NCBI GenBank assembly: GCA_910580135.1
Contig: CAJTXC010000054.1
Location: 1-9,173 of the forward strand
From: an uncultured Bacilli bacterium
GTDB taxonomy: Bacteria > Bacillota_I > Bacilli_A > RF39 > UBA660
Direction of reading: 5' to 3'
Length of the DNA: 9,173 bases
Under the pieces are notes generated by a model. It worked only from the letters and a program-made list of their open reading frames with translations, had not been told where the DNA came from and searched no databases. Numbering within the stretch: the first letter of the stretch is position 1; each line of letters begins with the position of its first letter. This document shows, one piece after another, positions 6,542 to 9,173 of this stretch. A program made the translations under genes and the position numbers.

Positions 6542-6967
6542 TCACCTCAAATCTTTTTTCATTAAATATCCATCATTACCATCATAATACTTTTTTCTTA
6601 TTGCAACTATTTCAAAGCCTTCTTTTTTATATAAATTTATTGCGTTAATATTTGAAGAATTAACTTCAAGAGTTACGTTATTAACCAATTTATTTAAAAT
6701 ATTTAAAAAATATTTTATTAGTCTTTTTGCATATCCTTTATTTCTATACATAGGATCAATTATAATATCCACTATTTCCGCACGTTCATATATTTCACTA
6801 TATATTATAAATCCAATAAGTTTTTCGTCAGCTTCTATAACTAAACAATCAGAAAAATTATCTAATGAAAATATATAATTATCATGCAATAAAGCACCTA
6901 GTTTATTTATATATGGAATATCTTTTTCAATATATTTTCTAATTAACATTTTTGTTTTTTTCCGCAT
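6542..6967 (-). CDS. rimI: Ribosomal-protein-alanine N-acetyltransferase RimI (GNAT)
   Basis: This is a compact GNAT acetyltransferase. RimI proteins acetylate the N-terminus of ribosomal protein bS18 using acetyl-CoA, and are commonly encoded with tsaB and tsaD. Numbering from the first ATG (141 residues), the acetyl-CoA loop is seen in DPMYRNKGYAKRLI near 72-85 (R-N-K-G-Y-A). RimI-like LEVNSSNINAINLYKKEGFE lies near 100-119 and YYDGNDGYLMKKDL near 127-140. Two starts are possible: the ATG at 6967 given here, or the ATG at 6949, which begins MLIRKYIEKDIP, fits the usual RimI N-terminus better and gives 135 residues. Neither has a strong ribosome binding site, and both overlap the end of tsaB. 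The gene ends in TGA four bases before tsaD. The RimI assignment rests on motifs plus neighbours; specificity is inferred. Confidence 0.88.
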   Translation of the reverse strand: MRKKTKMLIRKYIEKDIPYINKLGALLHDNYIFSLDNFSDCLVIEADEKLIGFIIYSEIYERAEIVDIIIDPMYRNKGYAKRLIKYFLNILNKLVNNVTLEVNSSNINAINLYKKEGFEIVAIRKKYYDGNDGYLMKKDLR

Positions 6968-7592
6968 CTATTTTCTTTAAATAAATTGGTTCTGCTAAAT
7001 GAGGATTAATATCTTTCTTTGACATAGCATATTTAATAACATCTATATAATTGTAATCTCTAATGATATTTATATCAACGTTATTGTTAACAGATAATTT
7101 TTCTTTTAAAGAACTAGCAAAATCGTTTTCTGCGGTACTAACTATGGTAATATTTTTATTTTCTATATTAAATAATTCACTATCAATTGATAAATAATCT
7201 TCTATAACTTTTTGTTCTTCATATATACCAACGTAAGAGTTATCCAGTTTATCTGGTATAACAGAAATTACTATATCATTATTAACCCCAACTCTAAGTG
7301 CTTCTAGATTATTTAATTGATAAAGTTTTTTTGATAAAGTCCAACAAATAGTTTTAGCAATCGTAACACCTACTCTTACCCCAGTAAAACTACCTGGTCC
7401 ATTTAAAATAACAACACTATCTAAATCATAGACTGTAAAATCAGATTTATTTAAAATACTTTTTATTTCATTCATTAAAAAATTAGAATGTTTACTATAA
7501 GAATTAACGTTTGATGTAAAAAGAAGCTTATCTCCATTTGAAACTGCAATTGATAAGCTTTTCCTAGATGAATCTATAAAAAGAGTTTTCAA
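6939..7592 (-). CDS. tsaB: tRNA t6A37 biosynthesis protein TsaB
   Basis: TsaB is the scaffold partner that binds TsaD and TsaE in the bacterial t6A machinery; it has the ASKHA fold but is not itself the transferase. The 217-residue protein starts MKTLFIDSSRKSLSIAV and carries the family's diagnostic GPGSFTGVRVG at 65-75, preceded by VILN. The C-terminal half is more divergent and Asn/Lys/Asp rich, which is usual for TsaB. The start codon is TTG, in a four-base TTGA overlap with the tsaE stop. GAGG lies about eight bases upstream inside tsaE, so the TTG start is well supported and no in-frame ATG competes nearby. Its 3' end overlaps the rimI start region. Identity is secure from the motif and from the tsaE-tsaB-rimI-tsaD order. 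Confidence 0.94.
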   Translation of the reverse strand: MKTLFIDSSRKSLSIAVSNGDKLLFTSNVNSYSKHSNFLMNEIKSILNKSDFTVYDLDSVVILNGPGSFTGVRVGVTIAKTICWTLSKKLYQLNNLEALRVGVNNDIVISVIPDKLDNSYVGIYEEQKVIEDYLSIDSELFNIENKNITIVSTAENDFASSLKEKLSVNNNVDINIIRDYNYIDVIKYAMSKKDINPHLAEPIYLKKIDAEKNKNVN

Positions 7593-8041
7593 AGTACATC
7601 CTCACATAAATCTTCATAATCACTACCATAAGGAATTATAGTAAGCGTTCTTTTTTCTTCGCCAGTAATTTTAAATCTAATTTCTAATCTTTCTTCAGGT
7701 AACTCACTTTGGATCATATCAGCCCATTCTATTATTACTACACCATCTTTTTTTAGATATTCTTCTAAACCTAAATCAGTAGTATCTCCTTCAAGACGAT
7801 ATACGTCCATATGGTATAAATCCATTTCACCAGTTGTATATTCTTTTATGATGTTAAAAGTTGGAGATGTTATATTTTCTTCTATTCCAAGTGCTCCAGC
7901 AAAACCTTTAGTAAAAACGGTTTTACCACTACCAAGTTCGCCAATTAAACAGATAACCATGTTGCTGAATTTTTCAGCTTCAAAATTTTGAGCTAAAACA
8001 ATAGTATCTTCTTCAGAATTAGTTGTTATTTTATATTCCAT
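7589..8041 (-). CDS. tsaE: tRNA t6A37 biosynthesis ATPase TsaE
   Basis: TsaE is the small P-loop ATPase that drives the turnover of the TsaD-TsaB complex. At 150 residues it has normal length. Visible motifs are Walker A GELGSGKT at 34-41, SPTF at 59-62, the HMDVYRL stretch at 77-83, and IIEWAD at 103-108. The frame is open upstream to an ATG at 8131, but the extra 30 residues are hydrophobic and Phe/Lys rich, encode nothing family-like, and cover the promoter. ATG 8041 gives the expected MEYKITTNSEEDT start and has GGTGAT six bases upstream. It is the first gene of the operon, has an extended -10 promoter, and ends in TGA overlapping the tsaB TTG start. Confidence 0.95.
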   Translation of the reverse strand: MEYKITTNSEEDTIVLAQNFEAEKFSNMVICLIGELGSGKTVFTKGFAGALGIEENITSPTFNIIKEYTTGEMDLYHMDVYRLEGDTTDLGLEEYLKKDGVVIIEWADMIQSELPEERLEIRFKITGEEKRTLTIIPYGSDYEDLCEDVL

Positions 8042-8057
8042 ATTAATCACCATAAAC

Positions 8058-8066
8058 ATTATAGCA
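8058..8066 (-). promoter_or_regulatory. Extended -10 promoter of the tsaE-tsaB-rimI-tsaD-pilin operon
   Basis: On the minus strand TGCTATAAT (8066-8058) is a perfect extended -10 element. The bases at the -35 position (TTTAAT, 8086-8081) match poorly, which extended -10 promoters tolerate. A second possibility upstream is TTGAAA (8107-8102), 17 bases, TAATAA (8084-8079). Long A and T tracts upstream may help polymerase binding. From the extended -10, the leader would be only about ten bases. Confidence 0.65.
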
Positions 8067-8153
8067 AAAAAAAAACTTTTATTAAATATAAAAATCTTTT
8101 TTTTCAAAATGTTACAAAAAATGTAAAACATATAAAATATAATAAATTTAAAA

Positions 8154-8318
8154 TTAAAGAAATTCAGAGTTTATTATTTCTTCTAATTTTAAGTAAGATT
8201 CATATAGCTTATCGTCAAGCTCTTTATATGAATCAGTATTAATCTTTAATTTCTTTATACTAGCACTTATTATGTTAATTACATATTCACAATATAATTT
8301 ACTTGCTTTGAATAACAA
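8154..8318 (-). CDS. Small 54-residue protein with TTG start, function unknown
   Basis: A minus-strand frame runs from TTG (8318-8316) to TAA (8156-8154), giving 54 residues. GAAGGTGG at 8330-8323 is a strong ribosome binding site, with seven bases between AAGG and the TTG. An in-frame TGA lies just upstream, so TTG is the only sensible start. The protein begins MLFKASKLYCEYVINIISAS and ends LKLEEIINSEFL. It is probably helical, with an amphipathic, moderately hydrophobic first third and a charged second half; no family is recognised. It is divergent from the ribbon-helix-helix gene across a spacer with an 18-bp palindrome, and 112 bases upstream of tsaE, which has its own promoter. The ribosome binding site is the main support; a chance frame is possible but less likely. 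Confidence 0.6.
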   Translation of the reverse strand: MLFKASKLYCEYVINIISASIKKLKINTDSYKELDDKLYESYLKLEEIINSEFL

Positions 8319-8341
8319 ATTTCCACCTTCTATTCAAATAA

Positions 8342-8347
8342 ATTATA
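8342..8347 (-). promoter_or_regulatory. Candidate -10 box of the 54-residue gene
   Basis: TATAAT (8347-8342 on the minus strand) lies 23 bases before the TTG start. No good -35 is visible 17 bases upstream (TATTTT). The surrounding DNA is almost pure A and T, so the box could be fortuitous. Its distance to the central palindrome mirrors that of the opposite promoter. Confidence 0.45.
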
Positions 8348-8371
8348 AATTATTAACATATTAAAAAATAG

Positions 8372-8389
8372 TATCAGAAATTTCTGATA
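8372..8389. promoter_or_regulatory. 18-bp perfect palindrome, likely operator of the divergent small genes
   Basis: TATCAGAAATTTCTGATA is an uninterrupted perfect palindrome. A further half-site ATCAGA lies at 8398-8403, giving TCAGA / TCTGA / TCAGA in alternating orientation. The centre is about 33 bases from each candidate -10 box (8347 and 8413). Ribbon-helix-helix repressors commonly bind such short inverted half-sites and control their own gene, so this is the natural operator candidate. A T-run does not follow it, so it is not a terminator. Confidence 0.6.
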
Positions 8390-8412
8390 TATCATACATC
8401 AGATGAATATAT

Positions 8413-8418
8413 TAAAAT
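8413..8418 (+). promoter_or_regulatory. Candidate -10 box of the ribbon-helix-helix gene
   Basis: TAAAAT lies 20 bases before the ATG at 8439. The -35 region (about 8390-8395, TATCAT) is a poor match and abuts the palindrome. GAGGGGTGAT at about 8426-8434 is a strong ribosome binding site that fixes the ATG at 8439. Confidence 0.45.
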
Positions 8419-8438
8419 TTATATTGAGGGGTGATATT

Positions 8439-8606
8439 ATGGCATTTGTTCCGAAAAGAACAAAAGAAAAGGAGCCTGCAGGCTATAAATCCCTATACAT
8501 AAAAGAAAAATTAATTAAAGAGATAGAGAAGATAGCAAAAGATAATAATACTTCGTTTAATAATGTAATAATTTCTATGATTGAGCAGTGTTTAGAAAAG
8601 AAATAA
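8439..8606 (+). CDS. Small ribbon-helix-helix DNA-binding protein
   Basis: This 55-residue protein has a basic, Pro/Lys-rich start (MAFVPKRTKEKEPAGY). It is followed by the ribbon-helix-helix pattern: a strand at about 17-22 (KSLYIK), helix 1 at about 23-35 (EKLIKEIEKIAKD), the NNTSF turn at 36-40, and helix 2 at about 41-53 (NNVIISMIEQCLE). Proteins of this MetJ/Arc/CopG type bind DNA as dimers and usually repress their own promoter; many are antitoxins. The start at 8439 is preferred over the in-frame ATG at 8403 because GAGGGGTGAT stands directly before 8439, while nothing precedes 8403. The upstream palindrome is a probable target. A terminator overlaps its stop codon, so it is a single-gene transcript. 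No toxin gene follows it; the divergent 54-residue gene is the only possible partner here. Confidence 0.82.
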   Translation: MAFVPKRTKEKEPAGYKSLYIKEKLIKEIEKIAKDNNTSFNNVIISMIEQCLEKK

Positions 8607-8619
8607 ACACTGCCTTTTT
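8585..8619 (+). terminator. Terminator of the ribbon-helix-helix gene
   Basis: GCAGTGTTTA (8585-8594) and TAAACACTGC (8604-8613) form a perfect 10-bp stem with a nine-base loop, followed by CTTTTT. The left arm lies inside the coding sequence and the right arm includes the stop codon. Confidence 0.88.
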
Positions 8620-8645
8620 AAAACATTAGTTTTTCAAAATGTATA

Positions 8646-8673
8646 GAAAAAAGAGCCATTTAAGGCCCTTTTT
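8646..8673. terminator. Bidirectional terminator closing the rRNA operon
   Basis: AAGAGCC (8651-8657) and GGCCCTT (8664-8670) pair with one G-U around the loop ATTTAA. T-runs flank the stem in both directions. On the minus strand it lies just after the 5S 3' end and is the expected rRNA operon terminator. On the plus strand it backs up the preceding terminator. Confidence 0.82.
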
Positions 8674-8686
8674 ATTACATAAAAAA

Positions 8687-8792
8687 AATTGGCAACTTCC
8701 TATTTTCGCTTACACTATCGTCGGCGTTAAAGTGCTTAACTTCTGTGTTCGGGATGGGAACAGGTGTATCCACTTTGCTATCGTTACCAATT
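8687..8792 (-). rRNA. rrf: 5S ribosomal RNA, short form
   Basis: The minus strand carries the conserved 5S core CCCATCCCGAACACAGAAG followed by TTAAGC. The ends pair as a 10-bp helix I: AATTGGTAAC at the 5' end with GTTGCCAATT at the 3' end, one G-U pair. This sets the gene at about 106 nt. That is shorter than the roughly 116 nt of Bacillus 5S, and the missing bases are in the helix IV/V arm near the 3' side. It lies downstream of the 23S gene in the usual order. End positions are good to a few bases. Confidence 0.93.
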
Positions 8793-8799
8793 AAAATAT

Positions 8800-8815
8800 A
8801 GAGAAATAATTCTCT
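8800..8815 (-). other. Hairpin in the 23S-5S spacer
   Basis: AGAGAA and TTCTCT pair as a perfect 6-bp stem around a four-base loop in the 56-base spacer. It could assist RNA processing between 23S and 5S. There is no tRNA gene in the spacer. Confidence 0.4.
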
Positions 8816-8848
8816 GAAAACATGATAATATGGTTCAACAAATTAATA

Positions 8849-9173
<325 letters not shown>

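Noticed and set aside
6542..7591. Possible UGA-as-Trp genetic code
   Set aside because: The TGA ending rimI is followed at once by TAA and the tsaE TGA by a stop five codons on, so these alone do not decide. All Trp codons in the genes are TGG and no in-frame TGA occurs, which supports the standard code.
8112..8126. TTACA-AAAAA-TGTAA inverted repeat upstream of tsaE
   Set aside because: The arms are only five bases in nearly pure A/T DNA. It is not distinguishable from chance and is too weak for a terminator.
8042..8131. Possible 30-residue N-terminal extension of TsaE
   Set aside because: The added residues are AT-driven Phe/Lys/Ile sequence covering the promoter. Normal TsaE length and GGTGAT support 8041.
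8403..8438. Earlier in-frame ATG of the ribbon-helix-helix gene
   Set aside because: There is no ribosome binding site before it, it overlaps a half-site and lies upstream of the -10 box. GAGGGGTGAT directly precedes 8439.
8793..8848. tRNA gene in the 23S-5S spacer
   Set aside because: The spacer is about 56 bases and shows only one small hairpin. It is too short and lacks any T-loop sequence.

Overview
The window is very AT-rich and looks like a low-GC Bacillota genome, probably a gut-type member of the Bacilli or a Mollicutes relative; this placement is inferred from composition, the unusually short 5S rRNA and the gene set. The standard code is in use: every Trp in the recognisable proteins is TGG, no gene has an in-frame TGA, and two genes end in TGA, so it is not a UGA-Trp mycoplasma. 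The organism carries dapA and a type IV pilin-like protein.

Left part (1-3885). The start of an unidentified gene runs off the left edge on the minus strand (1-240). It has a good promoter and a perfect DnaA box in its leader. Divergent from it is a three-gene ABC importer operon of the NitT/TauT/ThiY class: a binding protein that appears membrane-anchored, an ATPase and a permease. A hairpin terminator follows. dapA then stands alone with its own -10 box, ribosome binding site and a strong terminator that works in both directions.

Middle part (3892-8041, minus strand). One operon reads leftwards from an extended -10 promoter at about 8060: tsaE, tsaB, rimI, tsaD, then a 541-residue protein. 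The first four are tightly packed or overlapping. TsaE, TsaB and TsaD make the t6A modification of ANN-decoding tRNAs, and RimI is the GNAT acetyltransferase usually found with them. The last gene is the most unusual in the window. It has a type III prepilin signal and short pilin module, a repetitive Asn/Ser then Thr/Lys linker, and a domain of about 380 residues with roughly six recurring strand motifs, suggestive of a beta-propeller and reminiscent by eye of helveticin-J-like proteins.

Right part (8154-9173). Two small genes diverge from a 120-base spacer: a 54-residue protein with a TTG start on the minus strand, and a 55-residue ribbon-helix-helix protein on the plus strand. An 18-bp perfect palindrome sits between them, almost equidistant from the two candidate -10 boxes, suggesting a self-regulated divergent pair. 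Facing this unit, the 3' end of an rRNA operon enters from the right on the minus strand: the 23S 3' end, a short spacer with a hairpin, a 5S of about 106 nt, and a terminator that works in both directions. No tRNA, CRISPR array, IS element or transposase was seen.
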